DNA of 64,000 bases from JACJXW01 sp964418125 (GCA_964418125.1 CAYQKY010000004.1:1-64000); one strand, 5' to 3'. Positions 43,373-51,670 are shown, counted from the first letter of the stretch. Notes: generated from the letters alone by a model not told the origin. Numbers and translations: made by a program.

Positions 43373-44011
43373 ATGTTTTTAGAACCACACTTTAAAGGAC
43401 AACGCAGTGGCTGGATAGAAGTTATTTGCGGTTCCATGTTTTCTGGAAAAACAGAGGAACTCATCCGAAGGTTGAAGCGGGCCAAGATCGCCAACCAGCG
43501 GGTAGAGATCTTCAAACCCAAAATAGACACGCGTTACGATGAGGCTAAGGTGGTTTCCCATGACGCGAACTTCATCCTGTCCACTCCGATCGAGCATTCC
43601 TCAAAGCTGCTGGAACTGGCCGAAGGCGTCAATGTGATCGGCATTGACGAAGCCCAGTTCTTCGATGCGGAGCTTCCGGATAACTGCCAGCGGCTGGCTC
43701 TGCGGGGCATCCGCATCATCGTCGCCGGGCTGGATATGGACTTTCGCGGCAAGCCGTTCGGCCCTATGCCCAACCTGCTGGCCGTAGCCGAATATATCAC
43801 CAAGGTGCACGCCATCTGCCAGCATTGCGGCAACCTGGCCACCCACTCCTACCGCCTGTCCAACAACCCCGACACCGTCGTCCTGGGTGAAAAAGATACT
43901 TACGAACCCCGCTGCCGTACCTGCTACCACATGGGGAATATTCTGGACCTGCATGCCAAAGAGGAGCCAAAACCGGGGAAAGGGGAGGCCAAGGAACGGA
44001 AGCTGGCGTAG
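43373..44011 (+). CDS. tdk: Thymidine kinase
   Basis: 212 aa. Type II enzyme: P-loop GSMFSGKT (20-27), FKPKIDTRY nucleotide motif, the IDEAQFF segment (91-97), and a zinc site formed by C149, C152, C181 and C184. Phosphorylates thymidine to dTMP in salvage. Convergent with nadC; the 85-bp gap is filled by facing repeat arms. Confidence 0.95.
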   Translation: MFLEPHFKGQRSGWIEVICGSMFSGKTEELIRRLKRAKIANQRVEIFKPKIDTRYDEAKVVSHDANFILSTPIEHSSKLLELAEGVNVIGIDEAQFFDAELPDNCQRLALRGIRIIVAGLDMDFRGKPFGPMPNLLAVAEYITKVHAICQHCGNLATHSYRLSNNPDTVVLGEKDTYEPRCRTCYHMGNILDLHAKEEPKPGKGEAKERKLA

Positions 44012-44015
44012 GATT

Positions 44016-44113
44016 GTGCATTAGTGCTTTGGTGCATTCGTGTATTCGTAATCTCCGGATCCCCAATAACGAATCACCGAATCACGAATCACCGAATCAC
44101 GAATCACGAATCA
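44016..44113. repeat. 8-/7-nt facing arms between convergent tdk and nadC
   Basis: After the tdk stop: GTGCATTA GTGCTTTG GTGCATTC GTGTATTC (44016-44047), 8-nt steps. On the minus strand from inside nadC the word GTGATTC repeats in 7-8-nt steps for six or more units, covering the last five codons (Val-Ile-Arg-Asp-Ser) and the stop codon. The repeat has merged with coding sequence. Confidence 0.8.
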
Positions 44114-44966
44114 CCTTCAGGCTCAGATCCAGGCTTACCGCCGAGTGGGTCAGGGCGCCTACCGAAACAAAATCTACGCCCGACAGGGCTACCTGCCGCA
44201 CGTTGTGGATGTTGACGCCACCTGATGCTTCGGTCTCAAATTGCTTGTTTACCGTCAGGACGGCTTCGCGGAGGAGAGGGATCTCAAAATTGTCGAGCAG
44301 CACGCGGGTAAAGCCTCCGGCATCGAGGGCCTCGTGCAGTTCCACCAGGTTTCGTACTTCAATGGTGACGCCCAGGTTCAGGCCGTTTTCCTTCTGATAG
44401 GCCGCTACGCGCTCGATGGCCGGGCGGATACCTCCGCAGGCATCGATGTGGTTGTCCTTGATCATGATCCAGTCGTAGAGGCCGAAGCGGTAGTTATGGC
44501 ATCCGCCGAGGCGCACCGCCCATTTTTCCAGGAAGCGGATCAGGGGAGTTGTCTTACGGGTATCGAGGATCTTGACCGGCAGGTCTTCCACCTCGAACTT
44601 GAAGCGGTTGCTCAGGGTGGCGATACCGGCCATACGCTGCATGGTATTGAGCACCAGCCGTTCGGTCCTGAGCAGGGCGCGGGTGTTGCATTCCACTTCA
44701 AAGGCCACCTCTCCGGCGCTGATGGCACTTCCGTCCTCGAGAAATACTTCCAGTTTGGCGGTGGGGTCTACTTTGTGGAAAATGTGGCGGGCCACTTCTA
44801 CTCCGGCCAGTACGCCCGGGTCTTTGATCAGGAGGCGGGCACGGCTGCGGCTGTCGGCAGAAATGCAGGCCTGCGAAGTGTGGTCTCCGGTTCCGACATC
44901 CTCTTTAAGGGCATTCTCAACAAAGAAATCCAGGAAGGTTTTTGTGCGCTGCTCGTCTGCAATCAT
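44097..44966 (-). CDS. nadC: Nicotinate-nucleotide pyrophosphorylase (carboxylating)
   Basis: 289 aa from ATG 44966 (MIADEQRT...); a TTG six codons earlier is less likely. Quinolinate phosphoribosyltransferase of NAD synthesis. Family order is clear: EDVGTGDHTSQ, ARLLIKDPGVLAGVEVA, TLSNRFKF, DTRKTTPLIRFLEKWAVRLGG, NHRFGLYDWIMIKDNH in form HNYRFGLYDWIMIKDNH, IEVRNLVELHEAL, and ASGGVN with VDFVSVGALTHS. The last codons lie inside a GTGATTC heptamer array. nadA and nadB are not in the window. Confidence 0.94.
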   Translation of the reverse strand: MIADEQRTKTFLDFFVENALKEDVGTGDHTSQACISADSRSRARLLIKDPGVLAGVEVARHIFHKVDPTAKLEVFLEDGSAISAGEVAFEVECNTRALLRTERLVLNTMQRMAGIATLSNRFKFEVEDLPVKILDTRKTTPLIRFLEKWAVRLGGCHNYRFGLYDWIMIKDNHIDACGGIRPAIERVAAYQKENGLNLGVTIEVRNLVELHEALDAGGFTRVLLDNFEIPLLREAVLTVNKQFETEASGGVNIHNVRQVALSGVDFVSVGALTHSAVSLDLSLKVIRDS

Positions 44967-45010
44967 TGGCCTTTTTGCCCGCAAAAATAAACATTTCCGG
45001 GAGAATAGGT

Positions 45011-45091
45011 AAGGAATGAAGGAATGAAGGAATGAATGGTGGGATGCCCCTCCATAATCAATCCTTCATTCCTTCAGTAAATAATTCCTTA
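45011..45091. repeat. 8-nt-period inverted array (GAAGGAAT)
   Basis: AAGGAATG AAGGAATG AAGGAATG on the left (45011-45034). On the minus strand, starting at the porin stop TAA: TAAGGAAT TATTTACT GAAGGAAT GAAGGATT, exact 8-nt register from the stop codon. The arms are complementary. Confidence 0.75.
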
Positions 45092-45817
45092 AAAGATAAC
45101 GCCCAGCTTGATGACGAAAGCGCGGATGAGCCCTCTGGAATCTTCCTTCACGGGATCATTGAGGCTGGAGGGATAAACTTCGTCATCATCTTTACTGGCA
45201 TCGAGGAAGCCGAACTGAAGGCCGGCGCCGCCGACCAGGGAAGTGCTTTCCGAGACGCTGTACTCGATACCGGCATTGATACCCCAGAAAAGGTTGAGGA
45301 GGTTGACGTCCGACCGGATATTGATATCCTGGCAGTCTTCTCCCTGGCTGGTGATATCGCCGGTGGCCTGTGTCCTGAACCCTAAGCCTACATGAGGTTC
45401 AATGAAATAGCGGATATAGCCGAACTCCCGGGTGCGCATCTTCAGGCCAAGGGGGATCTCTACGTACTGAAGGTTGTACTTCAGCTTTGTCATGGTTTCG
45501 CTTTTCGTCGCAGCGCGGCAGCTCTCGGGGAGCTCGGAGTTGACCCAGAAATCTCCGCGCCTTTCGTGCAGCAGGGTGCCGCCGGTATTGAAGAAAAATC
45601 CGATGCCGCTGGTCACCGCGTAGTTTTCCTGGAAGTAATATTCGCCTATCATGCCGAGCTTGAGGCCCAGGTTGGTGCCGCTGCTGTTAACGTTGTTCGT
45701 GTTAGTGGACATCCAGCTGAAGGCGGGGCTTAGTTGGAACCCGAAGCGGACATTCTGGGCCTGTGCAGCCGTCAGCAGGAGCATCAAAAAGGCAGTGAAT
45801 GCAACAATTTTTTTCAT
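45089..45817 (-). CDS. PorT-like outer-membrane beta-barrel protein
   Basis: 242 aa with a signal peptide (ending AAQAQ). Barrel strands: VRFGFQLSPAFSWM at the start, then GLKLGMIGEYYFQENYAVTSGIGFFFN, LQYVEIPLGLKMRTREFG (a typical porin-family OMP_b-brl_2 segment), HVGLGFRTQA, WGINAGIEYSVS, and the last strand FVIKLGVIF with terminal Phe. Exposed at the outer membrane. Divergent from gldB, with overlapping -7 boxes in the gap. Substrate or partner unknown. Confidence 0.8.
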   Translation of the reverse strand: MKKIVAFTAFLMLLLTAAQAQNVRFGFQLSPAFSWMSTNTNNVNSSGTNLGLKLGMIGEYYFQENYAVTSGIGFFFNTGGTLLHERRGDFWVNSELPESCRAATKSETMTKLKYNLQYVEIPLGLKMRTREFGYIRYFIEPHVGLGFRTQATGDITSQGEDCQDINIRSDVNLLNLFWGINAGIEYSVSESTSLVGGAGLQFGFLDASKDDDEVYPSSLNDPVKEDSRGLIRAFVIKLGVIF

Positions 45818-45867
45818 TATTCTTCAGTTTTTTGTGAATGATACCGCAGCCCGAAAATCGCCATTTT

Positions 45868-45900
45868 TTTGGTAAAGATACCGGAGAGCACATACTTTTG
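45868..45900 (+). promoter_or_regulatory. gldB promoter
   Basis: TTTG at 45868-45871, a 21-nt spacer, TACTTTTG at 45893-45900 (TAnnTTTG match), 35 bp before the gldB start. Confidence 0.65.
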
Positions 45901-45912
45901 CGCCTCTTACGG

Positions 45913-45920
45913 CAAAATTA
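45913..45920 (-). promoter_or_regulatory. PorT-like gene promoter -7 box
   Basis: The minus strand reads TAATTTTG (TAnnTTTG). It lies within 13 bp of the gldB -7 box on the opposite strand, so the two start sites fall within a few bases of each other. Confidence 0.5.
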
Positions 45921-45934
45921 AGGACTATAATAGT

Positions 45935-46972
45935 ATGATTTGTAAAAAAGGCTATTTGTTTAGAGTTTTCCTCATTATGCTGCCGGCACTGCTTGCCATC
46001 GGGGGCTGCCGGCCCGACATCCGGCGCGATGTCCCCGACGTGTCGGAGATCGAAGCTGATATTTCCATACGGCGGTTTGAACAGCGGCTGTTCTCCCTGG
46101 ATACCAGCCGGATGGAAGCCGGGCTGGAGGCCCTGGAAATGGCCTATCCGGAGTTTGCCCCTCTCTTTTTCGGGCAGGTGCTGGGAGTGCCGCCTGCCGA
46201 TACGGCCTTTTACCAGGGATTTATTACCCACCCTTCAGTCCGTTCTCTTTACGATACCTGTCAGGTATTATACGAAGATATGCAAAACATCGAAGCGGAT
46301 TTTGAACAGGCATTCCGCTATTTTCAATACTATTTTCCCGGAGAGCCGGCGCCCACGGTTACCACCTGCATTTCGGAATTTACGGTCGCCGCCTTTGTCT
46401 ATGGAGACAACGGCCTGGCGGTGGGGCTCGACTTCTTCCTGGGCGAAACTTTCCCCTACCGGAAAATAGACCCCAACAACCCGATTTTTTCCGAGTACCT
46501 TATCCGTACTTTCAACCGGGAGCACCTCGTATCCAAAACCATGCAGGCCCTTGTCGACGGGATGGCCGGCCCTCCCGGCGGCAACCGCCTGCTCGACATG
46601 ATGGTGCACAACGGCAAAAAAATCTATACCCTGGACCTGCTGCTTCCCTATACGCCCGACAGCATTAAGCTGGAAGTCACCTCCCGTCAGGTGGAATGGC
46701 TTCAGGATAACGAGCTGGAAATGTGGGCCCATTTCCTTAAGGAGGAGCTGCTTTACTCCAGTGACTGGCAGAGCATCCGCAAGCTGGTGGACTACAGCCC
46801 CCACTCGCCGGGCATGCCGCCGGAAGCGCCGGGGCGCACGGCCAACTGGGTGGGCTGGCAGATCGTAAAGGCCTACATGAAGCGGCATCCGGATACTACC
46901 CTGCCGCAGTTGTTTGACTTGCGGGATGCGCAGGCCCTGCTGGATGAGTCGAGGTATAAGCCGGCGAGGTAG
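45935..46972 (+). CDS. gldB: Gliding motility lipoprotein GldB
   Basis: 345 aa from ATG 45935, chosen because it yields a lipobox (AIGGC, Cys25). The body matches the GldB family: IRRFEQRLFSLD, then YPEFAPLFFGQVLG, TCISEFTVAAFVYGDNGLAVGLDFFLG, YLIRTFNREHLVSKTMQALVDG and GKKIYTLDLLLP. GldB is needed for gliding in Flavobacterium and is conserved beyond gliders; biochemical role unknown. Predicted to sit at the inner face of the envelope. Followed 200 bp later by tatC. Confidence 0.92.
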   Translation: MICKKGYLFRVFLIMLPALLAIGGCRPDIRRDVPDVSEIEADISIRRFEQRLFSLDTSRMEAGLEALEMAYPEFAPLFFGQVLGVPPADTAFYQGFITHPSVRSLYDTCQVLYEDMQNIEADFEQAFRYFQYYFPGEPAPTVTTCISEFTVAAFVYGDNGLAVGLDFFLGETFPYRKIDPNNPIFSEYLIRTFNREHLVSKTMQALVDGMAGPPGGNRLLDMMVHNGKKIYTLDLLLPYTPDSIKLEVTSRQVEWLQDNELEMWAHFLKEELLYSSDWQSIRKLVDYSPHSPGMPPEAPGRTANWVGWQIVKAYMKRHPDTTLPQLFDLRDAQALLDESRYKPAR

Positions 46973-46976
46973 AGAG

Positions 46977-47000
46977 GGTGAATGAAGGAATGAGTGAATG
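46977..47000. repeat. 8-nt-period array after gldB (GAATG family)
   Basis: GGTGAATG AAGGAATG AGTGAATG, three 8-nt units starting 4 nt after the gldB stop. No facing arm. Confidence 0.5.
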
Positions 47001-47172
47001 GGGGCCGGAAGAGATGCCGCCGGACAAGAAGCAGAAATGGCGTATTCTGCTATGTAAATTTCTGGTGAACATCTCTTGATCTAAAAAGGATGCCTGTCTC
47101 TGGCGAATCTCCTGAATTTATCTCAACTTTGGCCAGCTCTTCCGGCTGTTCAACCCCGGAAGGCTTGAAATA

Positions 47173-48036
47173 ATGGATGGCGGATCTATCGTCAGAAAGA
47201 AAAAAGGCCTGGTAGAAAGAATTCGCCAGAGCAAGGCGCAACCCGAATGGACGATCTGGGATGAGCTGGAAAAGCTGCGTATGCACATCATCCGCTCTCT
47301 GGCGGTGATTACTATTGCCGGAATTGTTCTTTTCTTTTTCAACAAGTGGTTATTCACGAAAGTAGTGTTTGCACCGGCCGAGCCCGGATTCATTACTTAC
47401 CGGCTATCCTGCGCAGTATCGGAAATGGCAGGCGCAGGAGGCCTGGTCTGCCTGGAGCCTCCCGTTTTCAGCCGGCTTGCCATTGGTTTTGGAGAGCCGT
47501 TCATCATCAGCATCAAAGTGTCTTTCCTGGCTGGGCTGCTGGCTACTTTTCCCTATGTGCTGTTTGAACTTGGGAATTTTGTCGCCCCGTTCATCCCTGA
47601 AAACGGGAGAAAGTCGCTCCGGAGCGTAGTGGTTGCCTGTTCGCTGCTTTTTTTCTCCGGTGTGGCTTTCGGCTATTTTCTGCTGGCGCCGGTTTCGATC
47701 ACTTGGTTGATGGGGTTCACTATTCCCGGAGTGGAGAATACGCCTACGTTGAGTTCCTATATCAACTACATGCTTATCTTTACCCTGCCGATGGGCCTGA
47801 TCTTTCAGTTGCCGGTAATCTGTTATTTCCTGTCGCGGATCGGCCTGCTGAGCCCTGAAGGGATGCGCAGTTACCGGCGGCATACCATCGTCGGCATCCT
47901 GTTGCTGGCGGGCATCATCACGCCGACGGTGGACGGCCTGACCCAGATCCTTGTGGCGCTCCCGCTGTATTTGTTATTTGAGGTGAGCATTTTCATCGTC
48001 GCCAGAGGGAGTAGGTTATATGAAACTGAAACCTGA
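47173..48036 (+). CDS. tatC: Divergent TatC paralogue
   Basis: 287 aa with six transmembrane helices as in TatC. The fold is clear from GEPFIISIKVSFLAGLLATFPYVLFE and the LSSYINYMLIF and PVICYFLSRIGLLSPEGM segments. Residues known to bind the twin-arginine signal in other TatC proteins have changed: the N-terminal H-L-x-E-L-R motif reads E-L-E-K-L-R (so the Glu15 equivalent is Lys), the cytoplasmic loop P-x-x-E reads P-E-N-G, and TPPD is TPTVDG. Compare the canonical paralogue at 60947. Function may be altered, regulatory or partner-specific. Followed by tatA. Confidence 0.85.
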   Translation: MDGGSIVRKKKGLVERIRQSKAQPEWTIWDELEKLRMHIIRSLAVITIAGIVLFFFNKWLFTKVVFAPAEPGFITYRLSCAVSEMAGAGGLVCLEPPVFSRLAIGFGEPFIISIKVSFLAGLLATFPYVLFELGNFVAPFIPENGRKSLRSVVVACSLLFFSGVAFGYFLLAPVSITWLMGFTIPGVENTPTLSSYINYMLIFTLPMGLIFQLPVICYFLSRIGLLSPEGMRSYRRHTIVGILLLAGIITPTVDGLTQILVALPLYLLFEVSIFIVARGSRLYETET

Positions 48037-48246
48037 TGTAAACTGTTTACCCCTTGACAGGTAAAGGGTGACAAATGCTATTGAAATTCTTTGCTAAATT
48101 TCGGTACTTTGCCCGGATGAAAGGAAAACGACGGCGGAGGCCTTGGTGTAGCCGGTTTAAACCATGGGCACTTTGGATGATCTCATGTTAAATGCCTTTG
48201 ATCCGGCCATTAATTTCCTTTATTTTGTAACAAAAAAACATTGATC

Positions 48247-48474
48247 ATGGAAAACATACTGTTGTTCAACTTCTTCGGCCCTGAAATGCTCGTAGTGCTC
48301 TTCGCCATCCTGCTGCTGTTTGGCGGCAAGAAGATACCGGAACTGATGAGGGGGATAGGAAAGGGCATCCGCGAGTTTAACGCCGCCCGTTCCACTCTCG
48401 AAAGCGAACTCCAGGATGGAATGCGGGAAGCGGAAAAGAAAGAACTGGAAGAGAAGCAAAAAAAAGATGCATAG
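48247..48474 (+). CDS. tatA: Sec-independent translocase TatA
   Basis: 75 aa from ATG 48247. One transmembrane helix (about 8-28), the conserved FG hinge (LLFGGKKIPELMRGIGKGIREFNAA), an amphipathic helix and a charged tail, all typical of TatA. Forms the pore-like assembly of the Tat export path together with TatC. It lies 210 bp after the divergent tatC. No tatB was found in the window; many Bacteroidota use only TatA and TatC. Confidence 0.9.
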   Translation: MENILLFNFFGPEMLVVLFAILLLFGGKKIPELMRGIGKGIREFNAARSTLESELQDGMREAEKKELEEKQKKDA

Positions 48475-48482
48475 GTTTATGG

Positions 48483-48556
48483 GGTGAAAACCTTCGGGAA
48501 ATGTTTTCACCATCAAAAAACCGGCGAAAGCAGCTTGCTTTCGCCGGTTTTTTTTT
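48483..48556. terminator. Double hairpin terminator between tatA and the DUF937 gene
   Basis: GGTGAAAAC (48483-48491) pairs with GTTTTCACC (48503-48511). Then a perfect 18-bp stem AAAAAACCGGCGAAAGCA (48515-48532) / TGCTTTCGCCGGTTTTTT (48536-48553). A tracts and T tracts on both sides make it bidirectional for the convergent genes. Confidence 0.88.
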
Positions 48557-48635
48557 GAAGGGTGAAAGGGCAGGCGGTAAACATGCCCGCTCACTATTTC
48601 TACACATTTCAATGTATTTCCCTTCAGGCAGGCTG

Positions 48636-49256
48636 CTACTTTCGCTTAAATAACCCGCCCAAAATCTTCATCCCCATATTGGCCACATCATCTACGATGC
48701 TTCCGTCTCCGTCGGCATCGAGGAAACTGGTGACGAGGTTCATCGTCGGATTGTTCTGCTTTTGAGCCGATACGGTACCGGATAGGAGGGAGGCGATTCC
48801 GGCTACGTCCAGGCCCTGTTCCCGCTTGGCCTTGCCCAGTGCGCCCATGATCACCGGGGCGAGCATGGTCATCAGGGTGCCGGTCTTGCTGGAGTCCAGT
48901 CCGCTGAGTTTGCTGATCATGTCTACAGCGCCCGGCTGTTTGTTACCCAGCACGTGATTGAGAATGCCGGAGCCGTTGAGCATGCGGTCGTTGCTCACCT
49001 GGGCATTGCCGCTAAGCATACCCATCACATCTTCCAGAATACTGCCGTCGTGGTCGCGCTCCAGCGCATTGTTCAATGCCTGGGCGCCTTCGGTAGAAGA
49101 AGCATTCCTGGCAAGTGCGCCCATCAGGGTGGTAACAGCCCCGGAAGCGGCGGCTGCCGTTTTCTGTTTGTCAGCGCCTCCCAGTTGCTGGCTCAGTTGG
49201 TCGATCATCCCGGAGGAAAGGGAGCCCTGGAGAATATCCATAAGATCTGCACTCAT
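48636..49256 (-). CDS. DUF937 domain protein
   Basis: 206 aa, no signal peptide, helical. Gly/Ser/Ala-rich repeats: ALNNALERDHDGSILEDVMGML and SFLDADGDGSIVDDVANMGMKILGGLF are the typical DUF937 segments, and DADGDGSIVDDV looks like a Ca-binding loop. Relatives (YidB) have no known enzymatic role. Cytoplasmic. Confidence 0.85.
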   Translation of the reverse strand: MSADLMDILQGSLSSGMIDQLSQQLGGADKQKTAAAASGAVTTLMGALARNASSTEGAQALNNALERDHDGSILEDVMGMLSGNAQVSNDRMLNGSGILNHVLGNKQPGAVDMISKLSGLDSSKTGTLMTMLAPVIMGALGKAKREQGLDVAGIASLLSGTVSAQKQNNPTMNLVTSFLDADGDGSIVDDVANMGMKILGGLFKRK

Positions 49257-49518
49257 GTTTGTATTTTTTTTAGTTACTGATTGTTTTTGAGGGAGCGGGA
49301 AAGGAGCGGTATTCCTTTTTCCCCATTTTTGAGACCCCCTTATCCTACAAAAGTAACAAGTTTTGTTTTACAATGGATAGCGGCTTATGCCTTCAAAACT
49401 ACTTCTATGTTGAAAACCCCGGGTTTTTTGCAGTGCAGCGGGGAAAATAATTTCCGATGTTTTTAATCTAATCCTTATTTTGCAGTGTTACATTTCCTCA
49501 ACAATCTTACCTCTTTTT

Positions 49519-49716
49519 ATGTGGCAGGGGCTTCAGGACATACTCAACTGGCTGAACGGAGATGAAGAGCACCCGACTCCCGAAGAGGCCTCCATGGCCA
49601 ATATCGTCAAACTGGCCGCCCTGTCCGCTATGGCTACCATCATGGAGCGGCGCCTTCGCGAAAACCACGACTCGGATGAGGACAACCCGCAGCCGGGAGC
49701 AGGTGGAGGGGAGTAG
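49519..49716 (+). CDS. Small acidic protein, hypothetical
   Basis: 65 aa from ATG 49519 (MWQGLQDILNWLNGDEEHP...). One predicted helix in the middle (SMANIVKLAALSAMATIMERRLREN) and an Asp/Gly-rich tail. No family recognised. The upstream part of the frame does not look like a signal peptide. It is followed by an 8-nt repeat array. Could be a real small gene or chance; moderate support from codon use only. Confidence 0.4.
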   Translation: MWQGLQDILNWLNGDEEHPTPEEASMANIVKLAALSAMATIMERRLRENHDSDEDNPQPGAGGGE

Positions 49717-49746
49717 ATGGTTCTTTGTTTCCCTGTTAGTACATGG

Positions 49747-49778
49747 ACTGAATTAATGAATGAGTGAATGACTGAATA
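49747..49778. repeat. 8-nt-period array (GAATG family)
   Basis: ACTGAATT AATGAATG AGTGAATG ACTGAATA: four 8-nt units, 31 nt after the preceding stop. Related to the arrays at 10817, 45011 and 46977. Confidence 0.6.
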
Positions 49779-49892
49779 TCCGAGGGCTTAGCCGCCTTTC
49801 CATGCCTCAATATTTCTGTCCACGTACTTTTCATTGTTTCCTGCTGATGAGCCTGTCCGGAGAAAATAACCACCTGATCAGGCATTCTTCCC

Positions 49893-49945
49893 TTGCATTT
49901 ACCACTTCCATTACGTAGCTTTGTTTTTCAAAGTACTTTTTATGA
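49893..49945 (+). promoter_or_regulatory. Promoter and operator of the wHTH-linked membrane gene (copy 1)
   Basis: TTG (49893), a 20-nt spacer, TAGCTTTG (49916-49923). The start codon follows at 49942 in TTTCAAAGTACTTTTTATGA. The same 20-nt block occurs before the gene at 50987. AAAGTACTTT is palindromic and would lie at or just after the start of transcription, leaving almost no leader. Confidence 0.65.
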
Positions 49946-50592
49946 TTCAGAATTACAACAGCCACCTCGAAGCCCTCAACGAGATCCGTTTGCTCATGGA
50001 GCGTTCGTCGCGTTTTATTTCGCTCAGCGGTTTGTCGGGGGTAGCGGCGGGTGTATCGGCTCTGCTCGGAGCGGCAGCGGCTTTCCTTTATCTGGGTGCG
50101 GCCCCCTTCAGCGGGCAGCGGCCCTACTACCTGGTTGCCGTCCAGGCGGAACGGTGGGGGATGGATTACATTACCTTCTTTCTGCTTGATGGCGTGTTGG
50201 TGCTGATGCTGGCGCTGGGTAGCGGCATCTTTTTCACCACGCGGAAGGCGCGGCGGAAGGGGCAGCCCATCTGGGGCCCGCTGACGCGGCGCCTGTTGGC
50301 TAACCTGGCCCTGCCCCTGCTTGCCGGAGGGGTATTCTGCCTGGCCCTGGCCTACCACAGTATGGGAGAACTGATCGCTCCCACTACCCTGGCCTTCTAC
50401 GGGCTGGCCCTTGTCAATGCCAGCAAGTATACGCTGAATGACATCTGGTACCTGGGGATCATTGAGATCGCTCTTGGCCTGGTGGCGCTCTTTCTTCCCG
50501 GATATGGACTGGAATTCTGGGCCGTGGGCTTCGGCCTGTTTCATATACTCTATGGCGCCCTTATGTACTTCAAATACGAACGGGCAGCATGA
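49942..50592 (+). CDS. Integral membrane protein of unknown function
   Basis: 216 aa from ATG 49942. About six hydrophobic helices (for example 30-50, 75-95, 115-140, 160-180 and 185-205). An N-terminal helical part (residues 1-20) is cytoplasmic. Family not recognised. The ATG at 50589 of the next gene overlaps its stop (4 bp), so the two are translationally coupled. Repeated operator upstream (see 49926-49945). Confidence 0.7.
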   Translation: MIQNYNSHLEALNEIRLLMERSSRFISLSGLSGVAAGVSALLGAAAAFLYLGAAPFSGQRPYYLVAVQAERWGMDYITFFLLDGVLVLMLALGSGIFFTTRKARRKGQPIWGPLTRRLLANLALPLLAGGVFCLALAYHSMGELIAPTTLAFYGLALVNASKYTLNDIWYLGIIEIALGLVALFLPGYGLEFWAVGFGLFHILYGALMYFKYERAA

Positions 50593-50891
50593 AGGAGATC
50601 CTCACCAAACTCAATCCGGCCTTTGACCACCGCGTACGCCTGGGCATCATGTCCATACTGATGGTCAGTGATTGGGTGGATTTCAACATGCTGAAAGAAA
50701 CGCTCGGCCTGACCGACGGCCGGCTGGCAAGCCACATCAAGGCCCTGGAGAAGGAAAAATTCATCGAAGTGCGCAAGCGTTTCATCGGGCGTAAGCCCAA
50801 TACCTCCTACAGGGCTACAACCATCGGACAAAAGGCGTTTCTGAATCACCTAGATGCGTTGGAAAAACTGCTGGATAATGCGCGGGAGTGA
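50589..50891 (+). CDS. Small winged-helix transcriptional regulator
   Basis: 100 aa. Winged helix of the MarR/ArsR-like HTH_27 type: HRVRLGIMSILMVSDWVDFNMLKETLGLTDGRLASHIKALEKEKFIEVRKRFIGRKPNTSYRATTIG, covering residues 13-80. It is co-transcribed with the membrane protein at 49942 (4-bp overlap), and the operator-like palindrome AAAGTACTTT occurs upstream of both flanking membrane genes, so this protein is the best candidate to bind it. Confidence 0.85.
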   Translation: MKEILTKLNPAFDHRVRLGIMSILMVSDWVDFNMLKETLGLTDGRLASHIKALEKEKFIEVRKRFIGRKPNTSYRATTIGQKAFLNHLDALEKLLDNARE

Positions 50892-50970
50892 GAATAGGTT
50901 TCGTTCCTTAAGCCCTTTACCGGGGGATATTTCTGTCCAGAGGCTTATTTTTTTATCCAAAAACTTTGAA

Positions 50971-50990
50971 TTTCAAAGTACTTTTTATGA
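50971..50990 (+). promoter_or_regulatory. Operator (copy 2) upstream of the DUF1361 gene
   Basis: The 20 nt ending in the start codon, TTTCAAAGTACTTTTTATGA, are identical to 49926-49945. The box before it (AAACTTTG, 50961-50968) is one base from TAnnTTTG. Confidence 0.6.
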
Positions 50991-51670
50991 AAGCTAACCC
51001 ATTGACGGCCCTTTTGCTGGGCCAAACCATATTTTGCTTGGCCATGGTGTTCTTTCGCAACCTGTATACCGGATGGTTGCCGGACGGCATTGTACAGTTA
51101 GCCAGCCTGGAAACCTGGGGGGCTCGTACTTACCTTTTTCTGGGCTGGAATTTGTTGCTGGCCTGGGTTCCCTATTGGCTGGCAGGGGTGTTGCCTTCTG
51201 TCAGAGGCGCCATTCCGGGAGCGGGGATATTGATACTCTGGCTGCTCTTCTTTCCTAATGCACCCTATCTCATAACTGATCTGATCCACCTGCGGCCGCG
51301 CGCCCCCGTTCCACTTTGGTTTGATGCCCTGATGCTGTTCTCCGCTGCCTGGACGGGTTTGTTACTTGGCTACTGTTCGCTTTTGCGGGTGGGAGGGGTA
51401 TTGCGGTACTGGTGGGGCATCCGCATTGAACGGGTATTTTCCATACTGGCCCTGCTGCTCAGCGGGTTCGGGGTTTACCTGGGGCGGTTTCTGCGGTGGA
51501 ACAGCTGGGATGCACTGGTGCAGCCGGCGAGTGTGATGAAAAGCATATCCGAAGCAATTGCCCATCCTCACAGCCTGGTGCTTTCTCTGGGAGTCACCTT
51601 TCTGTTTGGGAGCATTTTGGGGCTGGGGTATTTCACCATATACACTTTATCAAAAAACAAGATCCAATGA
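50987..51670 (+). CDS. DUF1361 family membrane protein
   Basis: 227 aa from ATG 50987. Seven or so hydrophobic helices. DUF1361 signatures: YLFLGWNLLLAWVPYWLA, LWLLFFPNAPYLITDLIHL, and RFLRWNSWDALVQP. Function unknown; often next to regulators of this kind. Its stop overlaps the next start by 4 bp (ATGA at 51667-51670). Same upstream 20-nt block as the gene at 49942. Confidence 0.85.
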   Translation: MKANPLTALLLGQTIFCLAMVFFRNLYTGWLPDGIVQLASLETWGARTYLFLGWNLLLAWVPYWLAGVLPSVRGAIPGAGILILWLLFFPNAPYLITDLIHLRPRAPVPLWFDALMLFSAAWTGLLLGYCSLLRVGGVLRYWWGIRIERVFSILALLLSGFGVYLGRFLRWNSWDALVQPASVMKSISEAIAHPHSLVLSLGVTFLFGSILGLGYFTIYTLSKNKIQ

